Assembly (NCBI GenBank): GCA_005791165.1
Contig: SXXW01000016.1
Location: forward strand, 34,046 to 98,045
Origin: Cytophagaceae bacterium
GTDB taxonomy: Bacteria; Bacteroidota; Bacteroidia; Cytophagales; Spirosomataceae
Length of the DNA stretch: 64,000 nucleotides
Reading direction: 5' to 3'
Shown here: one piece after another, positions 55,260 through 63,601 of the stretch
How positions within the stretch are numbered: the stretch's first letter is position 1
Layout of the letters: each line of letters opens with the position of its first letter
Made by a program: the position numbers and the translations under genes
Notes under the pieces: model-generated
What the model was told of the DNA's origin: nothing
Database searches by the model: none
Seen by the model: the letters and a program-made list of their open reading frames with translations, nothing else

Positions 55260-55975
55260 TGAAAGAAACAATCGTTTTTGTTCATGGAATGTGTCATGGT
55301 GCATGGTGCTGGGAGGAGTTTTTTATTCCTTATTTTGAGCAGTTAGGATATCATTGCATCGCCTTTGATCTTCCAGGACATACTGAACTAGGAAGCACAA
55401 AAGCGATTCATTTTTCACTGGATGATTACGTGAATGCACTTGCAGACATTGTAGATAGATTGGAGGAAGATCCCATCATTATCGGCCATTCGATGGGAGG
55501 GATGATCCTACAAAAATATTTGTCCAAAGGAAGATGTAAAAAAGCAATATTAATGTCATCTGTTCCGCCATTAGGGGTGCTTTTGCCTAGTCTTCGTGTA
55601 TTAATCAATCATCCCGGCGCACTCAAATACTTGTTTCAAGCGAATTTATTGGGTGTTTTTAAAAGATATCCTCCTTTGATGTTTTCGTCAAATACTAGGT
55701 CTGAGCACTATGCCAATAATATGTGCTCGGAATCTTTTTGGGCCTATCTGCAATTGCTAATCCCTATCGGCCGATTGGAGAAACGAATGCCCATGCTAGT
55801 GATGGGGGGGACTGAGGACCAACTAATTTCCGTCAGCGAATTTGAACAAACGGCTAAAAAATATGGAGCTGATCTTTCCTTATTGGAAGGGGGATCCCAT
55901 GATTTAATGTTGGAAAGTGATTGCCAAAAATATGTCGATGCGATACATTCTTGGATTGCAATTTCCTCTAAATGA
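55259..55975 (+). CDS. Cytosolic alpha/beta hydrolase (esterase) coupled to the FMO-like gene
   Basis: The ATG at 55259 is used; the track's TTG start at 55256 lies inside the FMO stop region. The 238-aa protein has the alpha/beta core: FVHGMCHGAWCWEEF at the oxyanion hole, GHSMGGM with nucleophile Ser78, and GGSHDLMLE with the catalytic His. The catalytic Asp is probably in MGGTEDQLIS. The gene is fused in translation to an FMO-like monooxygenase, so it may hydrolyse an ester made by a Baeyer-Villiger step. This coupling is inference. Confidence 0.88.
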   Translation: MKETIVFVHGMCHGAWCWEEFFIPYFEQLGYHCIAFDLPGHTELGSTKAIHFSLDDYVNALADIVDRLEEDPIIIGHSMGGMILQKYLSKGRCKKAILMSSVPPLGVLLPSLRVLINHPGALKYLFQANLLGVFKRYPPLMFSSNTRSEHYANNMCSESFWAYLQLLIPIGRLEKRMPMLVMGGTEDQLISVSEFEQTAKKYGADLSLLEGGSHDLMLESDCQKYVDAIHSWIAISSK

Positions 55976-55988
55976 GTTAAGCATATAG

Positions 55989-56015
55989 CTTCTTAAGAAA
56001 ATTAAACTTTAGAAG
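55989..56015. terminator. Imperfect hairpin between convergent genes
   Basis: CTTCTTAAG and CTTTAGAAG pair with one mismatch around a 9-nt A-rich loop, between the hydrolase stop (55975) and the acylase-gene stop (56016). Confidence 0.4.
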
Positions 56016-58136
56016 TTAGGGATGATAGGAGGTGACCGTATGTTTCAATACATCGGATCGATAAAAATATACCTCCTTGAATTTTCCTTCCGCATACATT
56101 TGGCCTTGATCGAAAAAATGAGGGGAACTAGGATTTCCATTTTCACCACCTGCCAACAATGAATAGGCTTTTATTTTAGGGCCAAATTCCACGGCAGCAA
56201 TAAAACTATTTCCATTGACGCCATACCATTTTTTCGATCCTTGAATCGAGCGACTTGTGTAGGAGGGAAGCTGGCCCCAGGCAGAGGAAGTAAAGGGCAC
56301 TGCAATACTCGGCTTTTCATCATCCATTTGATTGATATCTTGGTTAGCAATCCGTTGGAAACGATTCAATTCGCCCCAAGCCAATCGCCATGTTCCAAAA
56401 TCCTTTTGTAAGTCAGCCATCACTTCTCTAAGGGCTTGGACCATTTCCTGCTTTGAACCTGAGCGCGCATATTTTTCAATGTCTTGAACAACATCCGTCT
56501 CACCTCCAAATAGTTTGGTTTTGGGTATTTTAGGCATGATTTTTTGACCCCAGCGAACGGCTAATGTTTGAGCTATGGAAGATGTGGAGGCATTGAAATC
56601 CCAATTTTTTAATTCTTTCACGACCTCAGTCAAATCCAACTCCTGGGAAGCCGCTTGTACAAGGGATGGAATTAATACCTCAAAAGCCATTAACCGTCGG
56701 TCATACCCTAGATTGATTAAAGACGTTAAGTCTAATTTATTGGTTTTAGAAAATAAACGAACCGCATTGCGATCGCGAAAATTTTCCCCATCAGGTGCCA
56801 TGTAGGCTGGGTAATTGGCTCTTTTTGGGCTAGATGCACCGGAAACAGTAAAGGGGGTTGAGTTGCAGTTTTGAATCCAAGCCGTTTTGGGATTATAGCT
56901 GTGCACGATTTCTTCCAAAGGGTGAATTCCTTTCCAATCATTCTTGGAGGCAGATCCATCTTGGGGTAGGCCCCAATCGAGAGAGGGCACTCTCCGAGGT
57001 ACAAAATTCCCATGCCAATAAGCTATGTTTCCTTTATTGTCCGCATAAACGGTGTTATTGGAGGTATTTGCACGCAATTCCATGATGCGCTTAAAGTCGG
57101 CAAAACCGGTTGATTTCGTTCTGAGCCAACTTTGAATCAGACTTTTTCTGGCCCGATTATATGAACGAACGGAAATCCATTTTCCATTTCTAGCGGCTAA
57201 AATGGGACCTCGGTGATTGTAATAAGTTTTGATTCTACGCGTGCCGACTGAAATCCATTTCGTCTTAAAAGGAATCCAATTTCCGTCTAAGAGGTATTCC
57301 ATGGTTCCTTGCTTATTTCGGGTCGTTTCATAATACGCATCTGCCACATCTACTTGGGATGAGGTATGCATCCACCCATTAAAAGCATTAAATCCTTGAT
57401 AGACAAAGAATTGCCCCCAAGTTACGGCTCCGTACACAGACAACCCTTCTTCGCTATTTACATGTACCTCAGGTCTAAAATAAAAAGTTACGTGCGGGTT
57501 AATGTACAAGAGTGAATTCCCCGTGGACGAAAGAGAAGGTCCCACCGCAAAACCATTTGAACCAGTTAATTTTTCATCTGGGTTTTGGTATTTTACTTGG
57601 GCCGTTTGCTTTGGCAAACCATAAAAAAGGGCCGTTTCTTTTTCCGTTATGTCGCCTGTTGATATAGCGCCAATGGAACCATCAGTCCATAATAAAGGAA
57701 ACCAAGGCTCAAAATGGGTGATTAACCTCGGTTTAATTTCAGGATGCGTCTTTAAAAAGTAATTGATCCCGTCTGCATAGGCATTCAACAGTTTTTTAAA
57801 CCAAAGAGGGCTTGTTTTGTATTCTTCTTTGGCCTCATTTGCGTCAATGATCAATTTGATATATAGATCATAGGCCAACTCATTTTCTCCTTTGACCTCA
57901 GACATTCGACCCAATTTTTCAATGTAATTCATTTCTACTCGGGCAAAATCATCCTCACATTGTGCAAACATCAGTCCAAATACAGCATCTGCATCGGTCT
58001 TCCCGTATATATGTGGAATTCCCCATTCATCGCGGTGGATGATCACTCTTTCCGCTTGTATCTTATATGGATCATAGGTTTTAGCTAGGCTTGTAAAGGA
58101 GAAAAACAGCAAAATAAGTTTAAATAATTTCTGCAT
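56016..58136 (-). CDS. Penicillin-acylase-family Ntn hydrolase
   Basis: This 706-aa protein has a signal peptide and the PF01804 layout: IHRDEWGIPHIYGKTDADAVFGLMFAQCEDDF in the alpha chain, then a spacer and autocatalytic cleavage before Ser193 in TGSNGFAVGPS, which would be the N-terminal nucleophile of the beta chain. Conserved blocks such as YINPHVTFYFRPEV and HTSSQVDVADAYYE fit the family. Members include penicillin, cephalosporin and N-acyl-homoserine lactone acylases; which amide is cut here cannot be told. It is convergent with the hydrolase gene; a terminator separates it from the upstream gene. Confidence 0.88.
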   Translation of the reverse strand: MQKLFKLILLFFSFTSLAKTYDPYKIQAERVIIHRDEWGIPHIYGKTDADAVFGLMFAQCEDDFARVEMNYIEKLGRMSEVKGENELAYDLYIKLIIDANEAKEEYKTSPLWFKKLLNAYADGINYFLKTHPEIKPRLITHFEPWFPLLWTDGSIGAISTGDITEKETALFYGLPKQTAQVKYQNPDEKLTGSNGFAVGPSLSSTGNSLLYINPHVTFYFRPEVHVNSEEGLSVYGAVTWGQFFVYQGFNAFNGWMHTSSQVDVADAYYETTRNKQGTMEYLLDGNWIPFKTKWISVGTRRIKTYYNHRGPILAARNGKWISVRSYNRARKSLIQSWLRTKSTGFADFKRIMELRANTSNNTVYADNKGNIAYWHGNFVPRRVPSLDWGLPQDGSASKNDWKGIHPLEEIVHSYNPKTAWIQNCNSTPFTVSGASSPKRANYPAYMAPDGENFRDRNAVRLFSKTNKLDLTSLINLGYDRRLMAFEVLIPSLVQAASQELDLTEVVKELKNWDFNASTSSIAQTLAVRWGQKIMPKIPKTKLFGGETDVVQDIEKYARSGSKQEMVQALREVMADLQKDFGTWRLAWGELNRFQRIANQDINQMDDEKPSIAVPFTSSAWGQLPSYTSRSIQGSKKWYGVNGNSFIAAVEFGPKIKAYSLLAGGENGNPSSPHFFDQGQMYAEGKFKEVYFYRSDVLKHTVTSYHP

Positions 58137-58162
58137 GGTTTGTGGATAATTTTATAAAAATA

Positions 58163-58190
58163 GGAATAAAAACCAGACAGGCGCCCTGTC
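58163..58190 (-). terminator. Terminator after the carboxypeptidase-regulatory-domain gene
   Basis: GACAGG and CCTGTC with a 3-base loop, and read on the minus strand followed by TTTTTATT. It lies between that gene's stop (58258) and the acylase start (58136). Confidence 0.6.
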
Positions 58191-58257
58191 CACTATAAAA
58201 TTATCGGATCCTTAAATAAAATTTTACGAGTTGATTGCTGCTCTTTAAAACTATCAT

Positions 58258-59553
58258 TTAATCGTTTGAAAGCTCATTCAGTGCTTTTCTTTGAATTTTT
58301 CGGATGGCCGTCTCAATGGATTTTTCAGGTTCTATGATATTATATTCTCCCCAAAAATCTGGGTCACCTAAACTTAAAACTTTGTCTGACATAATTACAT
58401 TCGAGGTTAGTTTTTGAGTATTTTGATTCTCTTTGATGTCTTGTTTTTTCCAATCGGTGACGGCCATTTCAAACGTGCTACTATAGATCGTGTTGAATAT
58501 CTTTCTGTCCCAATTTAATTTAAACGTTAAATCCCCGCGGGAATAGGCATAAATCCATTGGCCATTTTGTTGTCGGTAGTTGATTTGATAGCGGACTTCG
58601 GTAGGATAAATGTTAACGCCAACAGGTTTTTTTCGCGTAAATTGAAGCCCTGACTTAATTTTGTCTTCTACATTAAGTTGGAATGTAGCGCTTATAACAG
58701 CAAAACTTTTTGCGTCGATGTACATTTTTCCATAGTAGAGCGGATCTTCGTTTGTTGGCTTTTGTTTGAAAGCTAAAACCAACACTTGGTTGTCATTTAT
58801 TTGGGTAATTTCCTCTAAACTAAAATCATATAATTCGAATGCCTTATCTGAAAATAAAAAATTGGGATATTTAACTAAATCAATGAATAAAGAGGAATAA
58901 GGACCTCCTTGTAGTTTGAAATTGACCGTATCTAATTTGGCGTAATCTGCATTTTTTCTACCCTTGAATAGATTGATTTCGTCTTGTGAACTTACTGAAA
59001 AGGGCTGCTTTTGAATATTAACGATGGATTCAGAAAGGGAGACATAGGAACGCCGTTTTCGAATGGTCTCTCGATAAAAACCAGTCATTTGAATGGGTTC
59101 ATTTCCATAGTTTCGTAATCGACTATTTAAAACCCCTAAAAATATATTTTTTGCATCCATCACTTTTACGACTACTTCTTCGAGGATCGTATTGCTGGGT
59201 TCCAAATACAATACATTTTTTTCTTGCTTTAATTCTTTGATTGGAACCACTTTGTTTTTATATCCTAAAAATGAAATAACAAGGCTTGAATTCTGCTTTT
59301 CTGTTGGAATTTTAATGGAGAATTTTCCTTCACTATTACTAATGGTCGAGATTGTTGTTCCGGAAACGGTGATACTCGCAAAAATTAGTTCATTCTTTGT
59401 TTTACTGTCCAAAATAGATCCTTTGAATTGTTTGAACGAACTAGAATCCGTCATGTGATAGGCTGAGAAACGGGCCTCTGATTGCATCTGAGCAAGAATG
59501 ATTAAGAATAACCCAATGAATCCTCGAAAATAAAAGTGTAGCTTAATATTCAT
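58258..59553 (-). CDS. Secreted protein with a carboxypeptidase-regulatory-like domain (DUF5686-like)
   Basis: This 431-aa protein has an export leader, then a CarboxypepD_reg-like beta domain (~42-125: FKGSILDSKTKNELIFASITVSGTTISTISNSEGKFSIKIP, SLVISFLGYKNKVVPI), then a beta-rich region of the DUF5686 / outer-membrane type (LEEVVVKVMDAKNIF, GFYRETIRKRRSYVSLSESIVNIQ, IYPTEVRYQINYRQQNGQWIY). It is probably an outer-membrane or surface protein of the TonB-independent group. The function is unknown. It is a single-gene unit with a terminator after it. Confidence 0.78.
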   Translation of the reverse strand: MNIKLHFYFRGFIGLFLIILAQMQSEARFSAYHMTDSSSFKQFKGSILDSKTKNELIFASITVSGTTISTISNSEGKFSIKIPTEKQNSSLVISFLGYKNKVVPIKELKQEKNVLYLEPSNTILEEVVVKVMDAKNIFLGVLNSRLRNYGNEPIQMTGFYRETIRKRRSYVSLSESIVNIQKQPFSVSSQDEINLFKGRKNADYAKLDTVNFKLQGGPYSSLFIDLVKYPNFLFSDKAFELYDFSLEEITQINDNQVLVLAFKQKPTNEDPLYYGKMYIDAKSFAVISATFQLNVEDKIKSGLQFTRKKPVGVNIYPTEVRYQINYRQQNGQWIYAYSRGDLTFKLNWDRKIFNTIYSSTFEMAVTDWKKQDIKENQNTQKLTSNVIMSDKVLSLGDPDFWGEYNIIEPEKSIETAIRKIQRKALNELSND

Positions 59554-59787
59554 TATATGGATGCAATAAAATTAATTACCAAAAAAAATAATCCGTTTTC
59601 TGACTTTTTAAATCTACTTATTAAAGTATGAAAAATCATTAATTAAACTCAAATATAGGTAACGAATTTGTATGTTAACATGTATTTAAAACTTATTTAT
59701 TAGGCGTAAAATAATTGGCCCGATGGAGTATATTACTTGAATAGTTAAATATTCTAAAAACCTAAATTTTTAATAGTCATTGGAATG

Positions 59788-60660
59788 TCAGGTCTGCGAA
59801 CTTTTGCGATTATTGATTATATAATACACCAAAATAGAGAAGGCAAAACCAACAAAAATTAAAAAATAATTAACAGGTTTTTCAGCGGTAAGTGACATCC
59901 GAAGTAGGATTGTCGTGATGATAAAGCTTGCGTTTCTAAAAATCAAATTAAATGAAAAGTGATACATGAAGGAAACGATAAGTAAAAAGACATCGATAAA
60001 TATCATGACTGTGAAAAAATCACCGTAAAAGACTGTATTGGGATTTGGGTAATTTCGATTCGTTTGCATGGCTGTAAACAAATCTTGCAGCCAACTGGAT
60101 AAGCTTGAAAAGCTTAAAATAAACAAAATGATCATCATTAAAAACGACATGATTTTTTTGATGGCTACAAATTGTTGAATGTCATTGATCGCATCGGAGC
60201 GTTTCGAATTTTTGTATAGTTTGTAATATAACATCGTTGCCGCAAGCATCAAAAGTGATGCGATTAAGTCATATACGAGACTTAGCAAATGAATATCTTG
60301 GATGGAGAGTGCTTGGCCAAAATCTAAATCGGCAATGTCATGAAAAAAGCTTCGAAGGGTAATAAGTGTAATTACTTCAAATTGCTTCCCAATAAACTCA
60401 GAGATTGATTTTGGAATAATGATGACCAACAATAAAACCTCATAAAATAGGATAAAACTGAATGGCGTATAGATAGCTTTCAGGTAACTGTGCTGGAAGT
60501 TCTTGAAAAATAGTACGTTGTTCGCTAAAAATATGATACCTAAATGCAGAACAAATGCGAGCAATGCGAGCCTTAAGATAAAAAGCTCCACCATTCTAAC
60601 TCGCTTAGAGTTTACTAAGCGATCGAATAATTGGTCATTTTTAGCTAAAAAAGACAGCAT
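59788..60660 (-). CDS. Polytopic membrane protein of unknown function (third in operon)
   Basis: This 290-aa protein has about six hydrophobic segments, the clearest being FILRLALLAFVLHLGIIFL, SFILFYEVLLLVIII, LVYDLIASLLMLAATML, MSFLMMIILFILSF and VMIFIDVFLLIVSFMY, followed by a C-terminal pair near FILVY. No conserved catalytic motif is visible. It lies 32 bases downstream of a gene for a small membrane-anchored protein, and with it and a 59-aa protein forms a three-gene operon on the minus strand. The family was not recognised. Confidence 0.75.
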   Translation of the reverse strand: MLSFLAKNDQLFDRLVNSKRVRMVELFILRLALLAFVLHLGIIFLANNVLFFKNFQHSYLKAIYTPFSFILFYEVLLLVIIIPKSISEFIGKQFEVITLITLRSFFHDIADLDFGQALSIQDIHLLSLVYDLIASLLMLAATMLYYKLYKNSKRSDAINDIQQFVAIKKIMSFLMMIILFILSFSSLSSWLQDLFTAMQTNRNYPNPNTVFYGDFFTVMIFIDVFLLIVSFMYHFSFNLIFRNASFIITTILLRMSLTAEKPVNYFLIFVGFAFSILVYYIINNRKSSQT

Positions 60661-60692
60661 ATTAGAGGAGGTTTTGAAAATCCATTCATTTT

Positions 60693-61061
60693 TTATTGCT
60701 CATTTTTTTTTGAGGCTGTTTTCTTGGCTCTTGCCACAGGTTTTTGCTCATCTTTTTCTAAAACCTCCATTTGATCTTGGACGATATCCTTGAGCGAGGT
60801 GTCAAAATAAACGCCATCTGATTCCATATCTGCAATATTGCGGTGCATGGCTTTGTAGATAACCTTTTTTTCTTCAGAGGTTAATGATTTGTTTGAAGCA
60901 AGATTTCCTATAAAATTCACTAAACCGGCTCTAGGACCAGATTCTTTTTGGTATACATAGGTTTCATTCTCCATAACGGAGAATTCTCTATACACGGCTA
61001 TGATAAATACGATAAATAAAGTTGATATAACCGCGGTAAGTAAAATAATATCCATATCCAT
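60693..61061 (-). CDS. Small membrane-anchored protein of unknown function (second in operon)
   Basis: This 122-aa protein has one N-terminal membrane helix (DIILLTAVISTLFIVFIIAVY) followed by a charged cytoplasmic part with SNKSLTSEEKKVIYKAMHRNIADME and a Lys-rich C-terminus (KPVARAKKTASKKNEQ). Its ATG overlaps the stop of the preceding 59-aa gene by one base (TAATG). No family was recognised. The Lys-rich tail could interact with nucleic acid or acidic protein. Confidence 0.7.
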   Translation of the reverse strand: MDMDIILLTAVISTLFIVFIIAVYREFSVMENETYVYQKESGPRAGLVNFIGNLASNKSLTSEEKKVIYKAMHRNIADMESDGVYFDTSLKDIVQDQMEVLEKDEQKPVARAKKTASKKNEQ

Positions 61062-61240
61062 TATTTCTTAGATTTAGAGTTGATAAAATTCAATAAACCA
61101 AGGATTGTTGGCGGCCATAAACCAATAAAAATGGCTTTGTCCTTATCTCCGACGACCAAGTAAAGGTATTCACTAACAAAAATGACGATGATGACAACAA
61201 CGATGATCAGAATTTCTGAGGCTTTAAAGTTTTTAAACAT
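61061..61240 (-). CDS. 59-aa single-pass membrane protein, absent from the ORF track
   Basis: Reading the minus strand from the ATG at 61240 gives MFKNFKASEILIIVVVIIVIFVSEY and a C-terminal charged end (NFINSKSKK), total 59 residues, just under the track's cutoff. It has one strong membrane helix and a GLWPPTILGLLNF segment that may be a second. The stop overlaps the ATG of the next gene by one base. It is probably the first gene of the three-gene operon at 59788-61240; the function is unknown. Confidence 0.72.
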   Translation of the reverse strand: MFKNFKASEILIIVVVIIVIFVSEYLYLVVGDKDKAIFIGLWPPTILGLLNFINSKSKK

Positions 61241-61324
61241 GACGAGTTATTTTAATATTAAATGACAGCATTAAATTGAATAAACACAGGTTAAAAATAG
61301 ATGCTTATTCTTTAATTAACAAAA

Positions 61325-61353
61325 TTAAAGCCACAGAAAATCTGTGGCTTTAA
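61325..61353 (-). terminator. Terminator downstream of the fasciclin gene
   Basis: TTAAAGCCACAGA and its exact reverse complement form a 13-bp stem around a 3-nt loop, 21 bases after the minus-strand stop at 61374, followed by a T-rich tract when read on that strand. Confidence 0.8.
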
Positions 61354-61373
61354 AAATTAAATGAACCCCAATA

Positions 61374-61886
61374 TTATTTAGGAAGTACAACTGAATCAAT
61401 CACATGGATGATTCCGTTACCTGCCTTCAAATCCGTAGCAACAACCGTAGCTGTTCCTCCTTTTTCGTCAGTCAATATAACTTTTCCGTTTTTCAACGAA
61501 GCTGTTACTGTACCTCCACTAACTGTTTTCAATGCTAAAGATCCGTTTGCAGCAGTAATCGCTTTTACGACCGTTGCAGCATCGAATGTGCCCGAAATAA
61601 CGTGGTAAGTAAGAACTTTTGCCAGCGTAGCCTTGTTTTCAGGCTTCAATAAATAATCAACAGTTCCTGCAGGTAACTTAGCAAATGCTGCATTTACAGG
61701 TGCAAAAACAGTAAAAGGACCTGCACTTTGTAATGTCTCAACTAAGCCTGCTGCCTTTACAGCTGCAACCAAAGTAGTATGATCTGCTGATCCGATCGCG
61801 ATATCTACTACTGTTTTTTGAGCGTTTGACGCAAAACTCATGCCGATTAAAGCGATTAATGTCAATGTAATTGATTTTAATTTCAT
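61374..61886 (-). CDS. Secreted fasciclin-domain protein
   Basis: This 170-aa protein has a signal peptide (cleavage after SNAQ) and one fasciclin (FAS1) domain: FTVFAPVNAAFAKLPAGTVDYLL is the family's first conserved box, VLTYHVISGTFDA the YH box, and NGIIHVIDSVVLP the terminal box. Bacterial FAS1 proteins are surface adhesion or biofilm proteins. It is transcribed alone on the minus strand with a strong terminator. The N-terminal repeat-like Ala/Thr-rich composition is normal for the family. Confidence 0.92.
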   Translation of the reverse strand: MKLKSITLTLIALIGMSFASNAQKTVVDIAIGSADHTTLVAAVKAAGLVETLQSAGPFTVFAPVNAAFAKLPAGTVDYLLKPENKATLAKVLTYHVISGTFDAATVVKAITAANGSLALKTVSGGTVTASLKNGKVILTDEKGGTATVVATDLKAGNGIIHVIDSVVLPK

Positions 61887-62105
61887 TTTTTTTGTATTTT
61901 TTGTTTAAGTACAATCACATAACTCGTTAATTATGAATTAGTTTTGAAATTTTTTGATGAGGACAAAAAATAATTAATTTTTCACTAAATAAACATTGGA
62001 TTGAATGTATTGAAATTTTTTTGTTCAATGGGGATGATTGAATCATTGAAGCATCTCTATTCTTCTACAAGAATTTTCTATCGAATAGTTGCCGAAGCGA
62101 TTGAT

Positions 62106-63209
62106 TTATTTCTGGAATCCGCCTGTTATTTCCTTTATTTTTTCAAAAAATGCTTTTTTTCTTTGAGAATTAATACCCCAATCTACGGGGACTGTTTGGT
62201 AGCCTTCGGTTATGTTGGTTTCCCCGCGGAGGCGATAATCGAAATATCCCCAGGAAACATAATTTTTTAATGAGGTGGTCAAGTTATTGGTCTCTTTTTC
62301 AAAATCGAAGTGATCATCTTCATTGTTGATGATGGGCATAACACGGAAACCATCCACTTCCATCGTTTTGTTAATTAAATCCTGAATTTGTTCGGTTTTT
62401 GAACCTCCATTTCCATGAATTAATACAAAATCAGAGGTTTTTACAACATTGTAGGTTGGCACAATAAGGCCGCGAAAACTGGTTCCTACTAAATAACGGT
62501 ATCCATTCTTTTTTTTCTCTTTGACTAAATTAATGAGTTCATGAATTCTGTTTGGGTACAAAATTGGATGGTTATAAGATCCATTTTCACTCGTTTCATT
62601 GGCAATCTCAAGGAGTATATTTCGGTATTTCTTTTTAAATAGCCAATCGACCATTTGATTAGTAGCGTTTATAATGGCTTTTTCATCATGTAAATATTGA
62701 TCTTGGCCAAAATAGAATAATCCAAGTATGACCACCATTTTTAATCGATCCGCTTCTTTCAAAACTTTATCTAAACGGTCCAGGTAGTCAGCGTTTAATG
62801 ATCCATCTTGATTAAATCCTGAATTAATGCATTTCGAATTTCCATAGCCCGTTGGGCTACCCCCCTGCATATTAATCGTAAAACAGTTTAATCCGTATGA
62901 ATGCCAAAGGGACATATTCGAGACAAATTCTTGATTATTTCTTTTAGCATCCCACTTTTTTGTGTCAGGGTAGGCAAATGTCTGAGCGGTTTCAGGATTT
63001 AAATCATCAAAAATGCCTTGAACCATACGAGAGTTCATTAACAAGCCCTCTATTTTTAAATTTTTCCAATACCGATTTGGATAGGTGGGACTACCATTAA
63101 TATAAAATTGATTGCCCTTGATTTCGACTATTGTTTGTCCCGAGGCGTTAAAAATCACTAAAATGGTCAGGGCCAATTTAAATACACACAATGATTTTAT
63201 TTTTAGCAT
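62106..63209 (-). CDS. Secreted GH5/clan-A-like TIM-barrel protein
   Basis: This 367-aa protein has a signal peptide, then FYINGSPTYPNRYWKNLKIEGLL, and a barrel-like series of strands. LLEIANETSENG contains Asn204-Glu205, which fits the acid/base site of clan A glycosidases, and MPIINNEDDHF contains Glu297, a candidate nucleophile. NMQGGSPTGYG and FVLIHGNGG are other barrel loops. Endo-glycosidase activity is therefore likely, but subfamily and substrate are undefined. It is divergent from the second SusC-type gene, which suggests a shared glycan. Confidence 0.72.
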   Translation of the reverse strand: MLKIKSLCVFKLALTILVIFNASGQTIVEIKGNQFYINGSPTYPNRYWKNLKIEGLLMNSRMVQGIFDDLNPETAQTFAYPDTKKWDAKRNNQEFVSNMSLWHSYGLNCFTINMQGGSPTGYGNSKCINSGFNQDGSLNADYLDRLDKVLKEADRLKMVVILGLFYFGQDQYLHDEKAIINATNQMVDWLFKKKYRNILLEIANETSENGSYNHPILYPNRIHELINLVKEKKKNGYRYLVGTSFRGLIVPTYNVVKTSDFVLIHGNGGSKTEQIQDLINKTMEVDGFRVMPIINNEDDHFDFEKETNNLTTSLKNYVSWGYFDYRLRGETNITEGYQTVPVDWGINSQRKKAFFEKIKEITGGFQK

Positions 63210-63601
63210 AATCTTTACGTTAGATATTCAAAAATTGGTGAGATACTAGCTCTTTTAAATGAATAGAGATCCATATTGAAGTTTATTTTAATTTGCTAGG
63301 AGCTAGTTTCCAGGATGTTTACTTAAAAATTTGAATTGGAATAAAACCTTTTCTAATTTAATTTAGTTGAATTTATCAAATTTATGAAGAGTATAAATTT
63401 GATAAATACTTTTTTTTCATAAATTCGCCAAATTGTTTTGCGGTCAACAAACTAATTTTTCTTTTTTTTAAAGCAGATTTTGTTCACCCTAAAACAACCT
63501 ACCCTAAATTATTTTCTCAAATTTTAATTAGTGTAGTTTATTTTTTGAAAATAAACTGTTCTCAAAAATTATACTAATTAATCAAAACAAACATTTTTCA
63601 C
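63210..63601. other. Intergenic region between the GH5-like gene and the second SusC gene
   Basis: No gene is seen in these 392 bases. The region is strongly AT-rich. It holds one notable perfect palindrome (63535-63557), described separately, and should contain divergent promoters for both flanking genes, which I could not place with confidence. Confidence 0.6.
63535..63557 (+). repeat. Perfect palindrome in the upstream region of the second SusC gene
   Basis: AGTTTATTTT and AAAATAAACT are exact reverse complements around TTG, 45 bases upstream of the ATG. It may be an operator or an RNA hairpin in the leader; there is no T-run to mark it as a terminator. Confidence 0.45.
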
